Positions 43,376 to 51,490 of a DNA stretch of 64,000 bases are shown piece by piece; within the stretch, counting starts at the first letter, position 1; each line of letters starts with the position of its first letter. A model generated the notes under the pieces. That model was given only the letters and a program-made list of their open reading frames with translations. It searched no databases and was not told where the DNA came from. A program made the translations under genes and the position numbers. The DNA comes from Alphaproteobacteria bacterium. Its GTDB lineage: Bacteria; Pseudomonadota; Alphaproteobacteria; Micropepsales; Micropepsaceae. The DNA lies in the NCBI GenBank assembly GCA_016783965.1, contig JADHVO010000008.1, positions 1-64,000 on the forward strand. The letters are read 5' to 3'.

Positions 43376-44224
43376 ATGATCGTCACGCGCTTCGCGCCCA
43401 GCCCGACCGGATTGCTGCATCTGGGACACGCGTTCGCCGCCATCACCGCGCATGACATGGCATTCTCCAATTTGGCCGCTCCGCGGCCGGGGCGGTTCTT
43501 GTTGCGGATCGAAGACATCGATGCGTCGCGCTGCCGCGAAGAATTCGTGACGGCGATCTACGAGGACCTTTGCTGGCTTGGCCTGGAATGGGACGAGCCC
43601 GTGGTGCGGCAGACGGCACGGGGTGATGCGTATCGGGCGGCACTCGCGGCGCTGGATCGGATGGGGCTGGTCTATCCCTGTTTCTGCACGCGCAGGGAGA
43701 TCGCCGACGAGATCGCGCGCGCGGTAGAGGCGCCGCACGGGCCTGATGGAGCAATCTATCCGGGAACGTGCCGGGGGCTAACGAGGGATGAGCGTGCGCG
43801 GCGGATGGCCGCCGGCGTGACGCATACGTTGCGGTTGGACAGTGCAAAGGCGTCGGCGCAGGCGGGTGCAATGACATTCCGCGATCTGAAAGCGGGTGTA
43901 GTGGCCGTTGAGCCGACGCTGTTGGGCGACATCGTGCTGGCGCGGAAGGACATGCCGGCGGCCTATCACCTCGCCGTCGTGGTCGACGATGCGCATCAGG
44001 GCGTAACGCTGCTGACGCGCGGCGAGGACCTGTTCGCCGCCACGCATGTGCAGCGGCTGTTGCAGGCGCTGCTGGGTTTACCGGAGCCGGAGTACGCGCA
44101 TCACCGGCTGATCCTCGACGCGAGCGGCAAGAAGTTCTCCAAGCGCGACCACGCCGTGACCTTGCGCAGCCTGCGCGAGAGCGGGGTCACACCATCCGAA
44201 ATCCGGGCGCGGTTAGGACTTTAG
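43376..44224 (+). CDS. gluQ: Glutamyl-Q tRNA(Asp) synthetase
   Basis: A 282-residue GluQ-RS, a glutamyl-tRNA synthetase catalytic domain without the anticodon-binding part, which attaches glutamate to queuosine in tRNA-Asp. The HIGH-like motif is TRFAPSPTGLLHLGHAFAA, the zinc cysteines lie in YPCFCTRREI and YPGTCRG, and the KMSKS-like loop is SGKKFSKRDHAVTL. Length is about half that of GltX, as expected. Convergent with the next gene, with a 12-base overlap. Confidence 0.95.
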   Translation: MIVTRFAPSPTGLLHLGHAFAAITAHDMAFSNLAAPRPGRFLLRIEDIDASRCREEFVTAIYEDLCWLGLEWDEPVVRQTARGDAYRAALAALDRMGLVYPCFCTRREIADEIARAVEAPHGPDGAIYPGTCRGLTRDERARRMAAGVTHTLRLDSAKASAQAGAMTFRDLKAGVVAVEPTLLGDIVLARKDMPAAYHLAVVVDDAHQGVTLLTRGEDLFAATHVQRLLQALLGLPEPEYAHHRLILDASGKKFSKRDHAVTLRSLRESGVTPSEIRARLGL

Positions 44225-45115
44225 GAAAGCATCGAGCGCGGCGTCGAACGCGGCGGGCTGGTCCAGCATGATGAAGTGGCGCGAATTGTCGATGCGGGTG
44301 AGCGTCTTGTGCGGCACAGGTGCGTAAGCGCTGCGGTAGAAGCCGTCCATCGCCGCCGCTGGCGCGCCGTTCGGGATGTTATCGGGATAGAGCAACGTCA
44401 CTGGCACTCCGATCTTGGCGAGGTCGGAACGCAGGTCGAGTTGCAGATCGTCGGCCGTGGCGCGGTTGACCACGCTTCGGTCGGACAGACTGCCCCAGCC
44501 CCTCACCATCGTGCGATCGGCGTCGCTGGTCACCATACTGGCGATCATCTTGTCGATGCCGGGCGCCGGCTGGGTGGACGCGCGGATCACATCGGCCATG
44601 GGCTTGAGCGTTTCGGGAGTCGCGGCCGGGCCTGCCATGACCACGCCGAAATACGGCAGCGCATCGACCAGAAGCACCTTCTTGAGGTGATCGCCGTGAT
44701 GCGCCGCGAGGTAGAGCGTCGTGGTGCCGCCGAGCGAATGGCCGATGACCGTGGCCGGCGTCAGGTGCTGTTCAACCAGGTAGGCGTCGACCGCTTCCGC
44801 GGTCGGGATGAGGACATCGCCGGCGGCGTTTGTGCGCACAGGTTCGCCTGCGAAGCCGGCGATCTGGATCAGGTGCAGCCGGTAATGTGCTTTCAGGCGC
44901 TCAGCCGTGGCCCTCCAGGTCAGGCGCGACGAGGCAAGGCCGGGGATGAGAACGAGATCGGGCCCTGTGCCCACGATCTCGTCGCTGAAACGGTCGCGGG
45001 TGACGAGCGTGGAGTCGGAATACAGCCGGTTCGGATCTTCGGCGGCGCGTGCCGAACCGATGGTGATGCTGGCCGCGAGGATCGCGCCGATGGCAATGTC
45101 GATGAAACGGATCAT
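44213..45115 (-). CDS. Secreted alpha/beta hydrolase
   Basis: A 300-residue hydrolase with a signal peptide (residues 1-24, ending GSARA). The nucleophile elbow is VIGHSLGGTTTLYLA, the oxyanion region LVLIPGLASSRLTW, and the histidine is in IDNSRHFIMLDQP. It resembles small-molecule esterases or haloperoxidase-like enzymes. It is the last gene of a three-gene operon with a wHTH regulator and a membrane protein; the ATG overlaps the regulator stop as ATGA. Confidence 0.87.
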   Translation of the reverse strand: MIRFIDIAIGAILAASITIGSARAAEDPNRLYSDSTLVTRDRFSDEIVGTGPDLVLIPGLASSRLTWRATAERLKAHYRLHLIQIAGFAGEPVRTNAAGDVLIPTAEAVDAYLVEQHLTPATVIGHSLGGTTTLYLAAHHGDHLKKVLLVDALPYFGVVMAGPAATPETLKPMADVIRASTQPAPGIDKMIASMVTSDADRTMVRGWGSLSDRSVVNRATADDLQLDLRSDLAKIGVPVTLLYPDNIPNGAPAAAMDGFYRSAYAPVPHKTLTRIDNSRHFIMLDQPAAFDAALDAFLKS

Positions 45116-45417
45116 GAGGATGCTCCGGTATTCAGGATGTCTTTCAGGTAAGTCACGTAATCCTCGAAGGCGCGGCGGCCCTGACGGGTGAGACCCACGC
45201 GGGTACGAGGTCGCTTGCCGACGAAATCTTTCGCCACCGACGCATAACCGGCACTCTCGAGCGTAGTGATGTGGGCGCCGAGATTGCCTTCGGTGGCGCC
45301 GGCGATGTCCTTCAGCTTGACGAATTCCAGCTGTTCGCCGTCGGGCAGAGCTTTGAGCGCAGCCATGATTTTCAAACGGATAGGCTGATGGATGATGGCA
45401 TCCGGCTGATCGGTCAT
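45112..45417 (-). CDS. Winged-helix transcriptional regulator
   Basis: A 101-residue regulator of the small winged-helix DNA-binding family (ArsR/PadR-like, HTH_27 type). IHQPIRLKIMAALKALPDGE is the first helix pair; LKDIAGATEGNLGAHITTLE contains the recognition helix; KRPRTRVGLTRQGRRAFEDYV is the wing and C-terminal helix. No metal-binding cysteines. It sits between a membrane-protein gene and a hydrolase gene, both joined by ATGA overlaps, and the dyad at 45985-46009 in the operon promoter is its probable operator. Confidence 0.88.
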   Translation of the reverse strand: MTDQPDAIIHQPIRLKIMAALKALPDGEQLEFVKLKDIAGATEGNLGAHITTLESAGYASVAKDFVGKRPRTRVGLTRQGRRAFEDYVTYLKDILNTGASS

Positions 45418-45965
45418 CAGGCGCTCCGCATCCAGAGGCCGGCGAGGATCAGGCCACCGCCGCCAACCACCGCCATGTAGAGGCTGAAGTGCTGCTGGAG
45501 CAGGAAGAATCCGGCGAGCGTAAGCACCGCGATGCCGACTCCAGCAACGATCCAGCGCGCACCCGCCCACAATCCGACGCCGGAATAGGCCGCGGCGGCG
45601 AGCAGCGGAACGAAGGCAGCTTGCTGCGCCGGGCTGACTGGCCACATGACGGCGTAGGTCGCCATTATGAAGAGAAACGCGATCGCGACGACGCCGAACG
45701 CCTGGATGCCGTTCTTGCGCGAGCCCTTGGGCTGGCGTGCGCCGAGCAGCGTGGTGGCGATCAGGCCCCCGATCAGGCTCGCGATCCAGATGGTGCCGGC
45801 GTAATGCGGGAGGAGATCGGTGCCGGTGTAACCGGCCACCCAAACCAAGCCCCAAGTGACGAAATAGGGGCCCGAGTAGCGGTAGCCGAAGGCCTGGCCG
45901 CTGCGGCGGCCGACGGTTTCGATGTCGCGCAGGGCGGCTGCAGCTTCATTGGGCGTGAGGGACAT
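45417..45965 (-). CDS. Five-helix membrane protein linked to a wHTH regulator
   Basis: A 182-residue inner-membrane protein with about five helices (roughly 36-52, 58-74, 88-107, 114-132, 138-178). It starts MSLTPNEAAAALRDIETVGR, an N-terminal region often seen in membrane proteins encoded beside small winged-helix regulators. Function unknown. It is first in the operon; the promoter and the operator dyad lie just upstream. The stop overlaps the regulator start as ATGA. Confidence 0.78.
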   Translation of the reverse strand: MSLTPNEAAAALRDIETVGRRSGQAFGYRYSGPYFVTWGLVWVAGYTGTDLLPHYAGTIWIASLIGGLIATTLLGARQPKGSRKNGIQAFGVVAIAFLFIMATYAVMWPVSPAQQAAFVPLLAAAAYSGVGLWAGARWIVAGVGIAVLTLAGFFLLQQHFSLYMAVVGGGGLILAGLWMRSA

Positions 45966-45984
45966 GGTTGCCTCGCTCTATCCA

Positions 45985-46009
45985 GATTACTCTATGCAGT
46001 AGAGTTATC
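45985..46009. promoter_or_regulatory. Operator dyad of the membrane/wHTH/hydrolase operon
   Basis: Perfect six-base core arms ACTCTA and TAGAGT (45989-45994 and 46000-46005) around TGCAG, extended to GATtACTCTA and TAGAGTtATC with one mismatch. It ends 20 bases before the start codon at 45965 and lies where the regulator would cover the promoter or the transcription start. The small wHTH regulator in the same operon is the obvious candidate binder. Confidence 0.65.
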
Positions 46010-46060
46010 TGTTTCAAGGCAGCGGATGGAATTTTTTCGCAAGCTAATTCAATTGGTTGG

Positions 46061-46777
46061 CTACCAGTCGTTCAGACCAAGGAAATGACCGAAGCCGGCG
46101 GACGCCGCCCAGCGGGTCCACTCATTGCGCAAGCGGATGGTCGTGCTGGGGCTTCCCGTCCCCTGTCCGATGCCCAGGATCTGCATCTCGGCACAGCCAC
46201 GGAACGGGTGGCCGGACGGCGCCGGCAGGTGCGCGTTGTCCCGTTGCAGGCGCACATATTCGCTGTCCTCGATGCCGTCGGAGGCAAGGATGACGGTGGT
46301 CGGCATGCCGGCGCAACCGATCGACTGGCTGACGTTGTCGAGGAACGCGAGGATGTTGGTGTAGTCCTGCGGCACCCATTTGCCGCTTCTCACCAGCATC
46401 GGCGTGCCAGCGATCAGCTTGTGTATTTCGGCTGCGACGACTTCCGGCCGGTTCCGCGACGAGATCTGGGCGTCGTAATAGAAGTTGTTCGACGTCGCGT
46501 CATAGCTGCCGAAGGTGCGTACATGAACCTCGGACGCCATGCCGAGCCCCTTCACGATGTTCGATATGCGCACGGCGACCTTGTCGGCGAAGGCGGCGTT
46601 GTCGATCAACGGGTTCGATTTGGAAATGTCGAGTCCGATGATGATACGCCTGGGGGCGATCGCGGCCTCATCGGCGAGCGAAGCCTGAATGATGTCGGCG
46701 CGCTGCATCTGCTGCACGGCCAGCGTGCCGCCGCCGATCAGGCCGAAGACCGTGGTCGCCGCAAGGAAAAGCTTCAT
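46061..46777 (-). CDS. Membrane-anchored VWA-domain-like protein
   Basis: A 238-residue protein with an N-terminal membrane anchor or signal peptide (residues 1-22) and a von Willebrand factor A fold. The MIDAS metal site is visible: D50-x-S-x-S in IIIGLDISKSNPL, T140 in QDYTNILAFLDNV and D167 in VILASDGIEDS. Such domains bind partner proteins through a metal ion. Cysteines in SIGCAG and FRGCAEM may pair. It starts two bases after the stop of the upstream membrane-protein gene and must work with it. The pathway is unknown. Confidence 0.75.
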   Translation of the reverse strand: MKLFLAATTVFGLIGGGTLAVQQMQRADIIQASLADEAAIAPRRIIIGLDISKSNPLIDNAAFADKVAVRISNIVKGLGMASEVHVRTFGSYDATSNNFYYDAQISSRNRPEVVAAEIHKLIAGTPMLVRSGKWVPQDYTNILAFLDNVSQSIGCAGMPTTVILASDGIEDSEYVRLQRDNAHLPAPSGHPFRGCAEMQILGIGQGTGSPSTTIRLRNEWTRWAASAGFGHFLGLNDW

Positions 46778-46779
46778 TC

Positions 46780-47859
46780 TTAAGCGCGCCTGTCGGCGAG
46801 TTGCAGCAGGTGGAGCTGCGCGAACTGCCGCTGGCGGTGGCGATAGTCGCGCGCGATGTGCAGGTTGCGCACATTCTGCTCGATGGTGAGCATGTAGAGC
46901 GCCGCCACTGTCGTCACGATGAAGAAGATCACGGAGGCGAACGCCAGCCAGAACCACGAATCCGCCGCTGCGAGGGAGGACGACGACAGCTTGGGCAGCC
47001 CGAGCGAGACACCGTCGGACGCCGGCGTCACAGCGGGCGCGGCCGCGGGCCTGCTGGTCGAAAACAGCGCGTCGATGGAGCTGTTGGGGTTGACCGGCGT
47101 GCTGTCGATCGGCTGGGTCAGCACGGCCGAGGTGCCCCCCGCCATATTGTTGTAGGCGACGAGATACCCAAGCCCGCCGATCATCACCAGCGCGAACACG
47201 AACGCGATCCCGATCATAACATTGCGGCCGACGCGGCCTGTCATCTTCAGGAAGAAATGGATGATAAGGACGGCAAAGATGACTTGGAGGCTTTTGAATA
47301 CCACGGAGGACTGGAGCGAGGCCGGCACGACCCCAAACTCGTCCGACAGAGCGCGCGTCCACACATCGCCGCGGATGATGTTGTAGTCGACGAACATGGC
47401 GAGCAGCGCGACGATGATCGCGACGATGATGGCGAGGACATAAAGCGGCCGGTAATGCGCAACCTGCCTGCTCTTCTCCATGTTGCGCATAATGATGCCG
47501 GCGTCATCGCGCTCGGCGATGCTGAGTGGGTCCACCGCGAGTTCTTCTTCGTCTTCTTCCTGGTCGCGGCCGAACCATGAGGCGAAGCGCGAGCTCTGGC
47601 GGCGGCGCTGCTCAGCGGCGACGCGCTCGCCGCGGCGGACCCAGTCGGGCCCCCAGCTCGGCGTGTCGATGGGCGTCTTGAGGCGTTCCACGAGCTGGGC
47701 TTCGAGGCGGGCGCGGACTTGGGGCGTCATCGCCTGGGCATCAGCCAGCGACCGGGCCTCGCTGTCGAATTCCTCCGGCGAGAGGCCGTGGAAGAGCTCG
47801 TGGCTCAGGGCCGTGCGACGCGCGCCGGGCTCGGACTTGCGATAGGTATAGTCGACCAT
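46780..47859 (-). CDS. Membrane protein paired with a VWA-like protein
   Basis: A 359-residue inner-membrane protein of unknown family. Residues 1-130 are charged and cytoplasmic (SHELFHGLSPEEFDSEARSL, then RRGERVAAEQRRRQSSRFAS and the acidic DQEEDEEELA); four membrane helices follow at about 140-160, 190-210, 220-240 and 305-328; between the third and fourth is a Ser/Pro/Ala-rich loop. The C-terminal residues 330-359 form a charged amphipathic helix rich in Arg, Gln, His and Leu. It directly precedes the VWA gene; together they look like one secretion-, stress- or envelope-linked unit. Confidence 0.72.
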   Translation of the reverse strand: MVDYTYRKSEPGARRTALSHELFHGLSPEEFDSEARSLADAQAMTPQVRARLEAQLVERLKTPIDTPSWGPDWVRRGERVAAEQRRRQSSRFASWFGRDQEEDEEELAVDPLSIAERDDAGIIMRNMEKSRQVAHYRPLYVLAIIVAIIVALLAMFVDYNIIRGDVWTRALSDEFGVVPASLQSSVVFKSLQVIFAVLIIHFFLKMTGRVGRNVMIGIAFVFALVMIGGLGYLVAYNNMAGGTSAVLTQPIDSTPVNPNSSIDALFSTSRPAAAPAVTPASDGVSLGLPKLSSSSLAAADSWFWLAFASVIFFIVTTVAALYMLTIEQNVRNLHIARDYRHRQRQFAQLHLLQLADRRA

Positions 47860-48033
47860 GACAAAATCACCCCCACTGGGCGCGGGCGCGCCGGGATTTC
47901 ACGGTAAACAAAGTGTTAAGCCAGATCGGGGCCGGATTGCGGCGGAGCGGCCACAAATAGGCAAGTTGATGCACAGAATTTCGTTGGCTGTGATCGCGTG
48001 CAGGGGAATTGCGGCGACAGCCAGGGTGGGGAA

Positions 48034-48504
48034 ATGAGTGTAGTTCGCGAGGCGACCGCTTCGGATATCGAGGCCTGTGCCGCGCTGGCGGAAGCGCGGC
48101 GGGCTCAGTATGAGCCGTTCGAGCCGATCTTCTGGAAACGGAGGCCTGGGAGCGAGGCGATGAGCAAGGCGTGGTTCACGCATCTGCTTTCCCAACCGGA
48201 GCACGTGTTTCTGGTGGCGGAGTGGGCCGGCGCCCCGGTCGGGTTCCTGATCGCCTCGCCGGTGGCGCCACCGCCGGTCTATGACGCCGGACGCACGGCC
48301 GTGATCGACGATTTCTGCGTCGAGGACGCAGGCATGTGGCCGAGCGTCGGGCAGCACCTGCTGCGCGAGGCCCGCACCCGGCTCAGGGCGCGCGGCATCC
48401 GGCAGATCGTGGTGATCAGTGGGGAGAAGGACGCTGAGAAGAAGGCGTTCCTCGAAAGCGAAAAGCTGTCGCTCGCCAGCACGTGGTGGACGGCGCCGGT
48501 CTAG
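48034..48504 (+). CDS. GNAT-family acetyltransferase
   Basis: A 156-residue GNAT protein. The central strand FLVAEWAGAPVGFLIASPVA is typical; the acetyl-CoA loop region is FCVEDAGMWPSVGQHLLREA, looser than the classical Q/R-x-x-G-x-G/A. The tryptophan-rich end (ASTWWTAPV) is unusual. Substrate unknown. ATG 48034 follows GGTGGGGA. Its stop and that of the convergent ecm gene share one CTAG. Confidence 0.78.
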   Translation: MSVVREATASDIEACAALAEARRAQYEPFEPIFWKRRPGSEAMSKAWFTHLLSQPEHVFLVAEWAGAPVGFLIASPVAPPPVYDAGRTAVIDDFCVEDAGMWPSVGQHLLREARTRLRARGIRQIVVISGEKDAEKKAFLESEKLSLASTWWTAPV

Positions 48505-50456
48505 CGCTGCGCCAGTTCGACAAGGCCGTGCATGATCTGGTTGAGATCATAGTCCTTCGGACTGAACACCGCGTCGATGCCGCTGGCCTTCAGCGTGGCC
48601 TCGTCCTCGGGCGGGATGATGCCGCCGGCGACCACCTTTACCTCGTCAAGGCCGGCGGCTTTCAGCTTGCCTACGACGTCGCGCGCCAGCGATACGTGCG
48701 AGCCCGACAGGATCGAGAGCCCAATCAAGTGCGGCTTCTTCAGCTTGGCTTCGGCAACGATGTCGTCCGGTGAATAGCGGATGCCGTTGTAGATTACGTT
48801 CATCCCGGCATCGCGGGCGCGGATGGCAATCTGCTCGGCGCCGTTGGAATGGCCGTCGAGGCCGGGCTTGGCAACCAGGAAGGTGAGCTGGCGTCCGAGC
48901 TTCCTCGAGGCGGCCTCCACCTCATCGCGAAGGGCACCGATGCGTTCGTCGTTGCGCGCAGTCGCCTGCGGCGCGACGCCGGTGGGGGCACGGTATTCGC
49001 CGAACACCTTGCGCAGGGCACGCGCCCATTCGCCCGTGGTGACGCCGGCCTTGGCGCATTCGATCGAAACCGGCATCAGGTTGGTGTCTTCCTTCGCGGC
49101 GCGTTCCAGCGCTGTCAACGCGGCGGTGACCTTCTTCTCGTCGCGTTGCGCGCGCCATGCCTCGAGGCGCGCGATCTGCTCGTGTTCAGCCGATTCATCG
49201 ACCGAGAGGAAATGGCCGTTGCCGCTGGTCAGCGGCGAGACCTCGGTCTCCTGGTAGGCGTTGACACCGACGCGGATTTCTTCGGACGTCTCGATCGCCT
49301 CGACACGCGCGGCGTTAGAGGCGACGAGACGCTCCTTCATGTATTCGAGCGCCGCCTGTGTACCCGTGCCGCCGAAGTCGGCGATGCGCGCCATCTCTTC
49401 CTGGATCTGGGTTTTGAGCTGCGCGACCTTTTCGCCGATCACCTTCGAGCCGTCGAAGATGTCGCCGTATTCGAGCATGTCGGTCTCGAACGCGCCGATC
49501 TGTTGCAGGCGGAGCGACCATTGCTGGTCCCATGGGCGCGGCAAGCCAAGGGCTTCGTTCCAGGCGGGAAGCTGCACGGCGCGGGCGCGCGCGTTCTTGC
49601 TGAGCGTCACGCCCAGCATGCCGAACAGCACGCGATAGACGTTGTTTTCCGGCTGCTGTTCCGTCAGGCCCAGGCTGTTCACCTGTACGCCATAGCGGAA
49701 GAGGCGTAGCTTCGGGTCGGCGACGCCGTAGCGATCGCGCGTGATCTGGTCCCACAATTCGCCCATGGCGCGCAGCTTGCAGATCTCGGTGATGAACTTG
49801 ACGCCCGAGTTGACGAAGAAGCTCATGCGGCCCACGGCCTTGGGGAATTCCTCCGGCGGGATGGCGCCGCGCGCCTTGGCGGCGTCGAGCACGGAGACGG
49901 CGGTGGCCAGCGCGAACGCCGCTTCCTCCACCGCGTCGGCGCCGGCTTCCTGCAAGTGATAGGAGCAGAAGTTGATCGGATTCCACTTCGGCAACTCGGC
50001 CGTGGTGAAGGCGATGGTGTCGGTGGTGAGACGCAGGGCCGGCGCGGGCGGGAAGATATAGGTGCCGCGTGCGAGGTACTCCTTCACAATATCGTTCTGC
50101 GTCGTGCCGGTGAGCGAGGCACGCGGCGCGCCCTGCTCATCCGCCACCGCGACGTACAACGCGAGCAGCCAGGCGGCCGGCGCGTTGATCGTCATCGAGG
50201 TGTTCATTTTGTCGAGCGGAATGCCGTCGAACAGCGCCCGCATGTCGCCGATATGGGAGATCGGCACGCCCACCTTGCCGACCTCACCCTTGGCCAGCGC
50301 ATCGTCGCTGTCGTAGCCGGTCTGGGTTGGCAGATCGAAAGCAACGGAGAGGCCGGTCTGCCCTTTGGCCAAGTTGGTCCGGTAAAGCGCATTTGACGCC
50401 GCGGCGCTTGAATGGCCGGCATAGGTGCGGAAAATCCAGGGCTTGTCGCGAGACAT
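48501..50456 (-). CDS. ecm: Ethylmalonyl-CoA mutase
   Basis: A 651-residue coenzyme-B12-dependent mutase that turns (2R)-ethylmalonyl-CoA into methylsuccinyl-CoA in the ethylmalonyl-CoA pathway. The opening KPWIFRTYAGHSSAAASN and QTGLSVAFDLPTQTGYDSDD distinguish it from methylmalonyl-CoA mutase. The C-terminal domain carries the base-off B12 motif D-x-H-x-x-G in KPGLDGHSNGAEQIA. It is a single chain, as usual for Ecm/MeaA. ccr and mcd lie within 8 kb. A TGC-N3-GCA site is in its upstream region. The frame extends upstream but the family start is at 50456. Confidence 0.95.
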   Translation of the reverse strand: MSRDKPWIFRTYAGHSSAAASNALYRTNLAKGQTGLSVAFDLPTQTGYDSDDALAKGEVGKVGVPISHIGDMRALFDGIPLDKMNTSMTINAPAAWLLALYVAVADEQGAPRASLTGTTQNDIVKEYLARGTYIFPPAPALRLTTDTIAFTTAELPKWNPINFCSYHLQEAGADAVEEAAFALATAVSVLDAAKARGAIPPEEFPKAVGRMSFFVNSGVKFITEICKLRAMGELWDQITRDRYGVADPKLRLFRYGVQVNSLGLTEQQPENNVYRVLFGMLGVTLSKNARARAVQLPAWNEALGLPRPWDQQWSLRLQQIGAFETDMLEYGDIFDGSKVIGEKVAQLKTQIQEEMARIADFGGTGTQAALEYMKERLVASNAARVEAIETSEEIRVGVNAYQETEVSPLTSGNGHFLSVDESAEHEQIARLEAWRAQRDEKKVTAALTALERAAKEDTNLMPVSIECAKAGVTTGEWARALRKVFGEYRAPTGVAPQATARNDERIGALRDEVEAASRKLGRQLTFLVAKPGLDGHSNGAEQIAIRARDAGMNVIYNGIRYSPDDIVAEAKLKKPHLIGLSILSGSHVSLARDVVGKLKAAGLDEVKVVAGGIIPPEDEATLKASGIDAVFSPKDYDLNQIMHGLVELAQR

Positions 50457-50511
50457 CGAATTCGACTGTTCGGCGTTTAATTGCGAGTGGCGGAGCTTAT
50501 AAGAAATTTTG

Positions 50512-50520
50512 TGCACCGCA
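50512..50520. promoter_or_regulatory. TGC-N3-GCA site between ecm and the DUF1684 gene
   Basis: TGC-ACC-GCA flanked by TTTTG and AAAA in the 83-base gap between the divergent genes. The same core occurs upstream of ccr (53677-53693). PhaR, a regulator of carbon storage and of the ethylmalonyl-CoA pathway in alphaproteobacteria, is reported to bind TGC-rich dyads of this kind. A short core like this also occurs by chance. Confidence 0.35.
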
Positions 50521-50539
50521 AAAGGTGCGGGAGATCGAG

Positions 50540-51430
50540 ATGAAGAGGCAGATTTTGGCGGCGATCGCTGCGGGGTTGCTGATGACGGCGGCGGCGCCGG
50601 CCGTGCTTCCGCCGGCGCTGGAGTGGAAGAAGGAGATCGGCGAAGCGAACGAGGATTGGGCGAAGAAGCCACACGCCATCCTGAAGATCCAGGACGCCGC
50701 CTATCTGGGCGAGGGGCAGAGCGCGACCCTGACAGGCGCTAGGGGCAAGCCGGCGACCTACAAATGGGTGCCGGGCAAGCAGCAGGACGGCATCCTGTGG
50801 GTCACGTACAGCAAAGGCCAGATGAGCGGATCGATGCACGGCAAGCCACTCGACAACAAGGCACTGTCGGCCAGCCTGCCGATTGACACCAACCTCGACA
50901 TCCAGGGGTTCCCGACGCAGGTGAGCGCAGGCGTGATGGGCGTGCGGGTGCTGATCTACAACCAGTTGCGCACCGATGCGCTGAACTTCAAGGGCGTGGA
51001 TTACTTCCCGTACGATCCGACGTACCGCGTGACCGCGACGTTCAAGCCGGACCCGAAATTGCCTCCGCGCGTATTCCGCACCTCCCGCGGAACGGACAAG
51101 CAGTTCTTCCATGCGGGCGATGCGACGTTTGTGCTGCGCGGCAAGACGTTCACCCTGCCCTTCTATGCCGGCGACCATGATCCCAAGAAGATCACTGACG
51201 CGTCGGCATTCTTCATGGACGATCTGACGGGGCATGGAACCTATGGCGCGGGGCGTTATGTCGATATGTCGAACTTCGGGGCTTTCCCGCCCAAGACGGT
51301 AACCATCGATTTCAACTTCGCCTACAACCCGAACTGTGCGCGCTCTGCCTACTTCACCTGTCCGGTGTCGACGGATTCGATCGCGATGGCGGTGCGCGCC
51401 GGCGAGAAGGATCCGCACGCGGCGCATTGA
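50540..51430 (+). CDS. Secreted DUF1684 protein
   Basis: A 296-residue protein with a signal peptide (about 1-20) and a DUF1684 domain. The family signature is near the end: FMDDLTGHGTYGAGRYVDMS, then TIDFNFAYNPNCARSAYFTC, where the N-P-N-C and TCP cysteines are conserved. The middle is an unusual insertion rich in Lys, Pro and beta strands. Function unknown; probably periplasmic. ATG 50540 follows GGGAGA. It is divergent from ecm and lies 60 bases before a serine hydrolase gene in the same direction. Confidence 0.8.
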   Translation: MKRQILAAIAAGLLMTAAAPAVLPPALEWKKEIGEANEDWAKKPHAILKIQDAAYLGEGQSATLTGARGKPATYKWVPGKQQDGILWVTYSKGQMSGSMHGKPLDNKALSASLPIDTNLDIQGFPTQVSAGVMGVRVLIYNQLRTDALNFKGVDYFPYDPTYRVTATFKPDPKLPPRVFRTSRGTDKQFFHAGDATFVLRGKTFTLPFYAGDHDPKKITDASAFFMDDLTGHGTYGAGRYVDMSNFGAFPPKTVTIDFNFAYNPNCARSAYFTCPVSTDSIAMAVRAGEKDPHAAH

Positions 51431-51490
51431 ACGCGCCGGAACGGAGGCGCAAGCTCGTTTGGAGCTGAGCGATAGTTCAGGCGGGGGATC

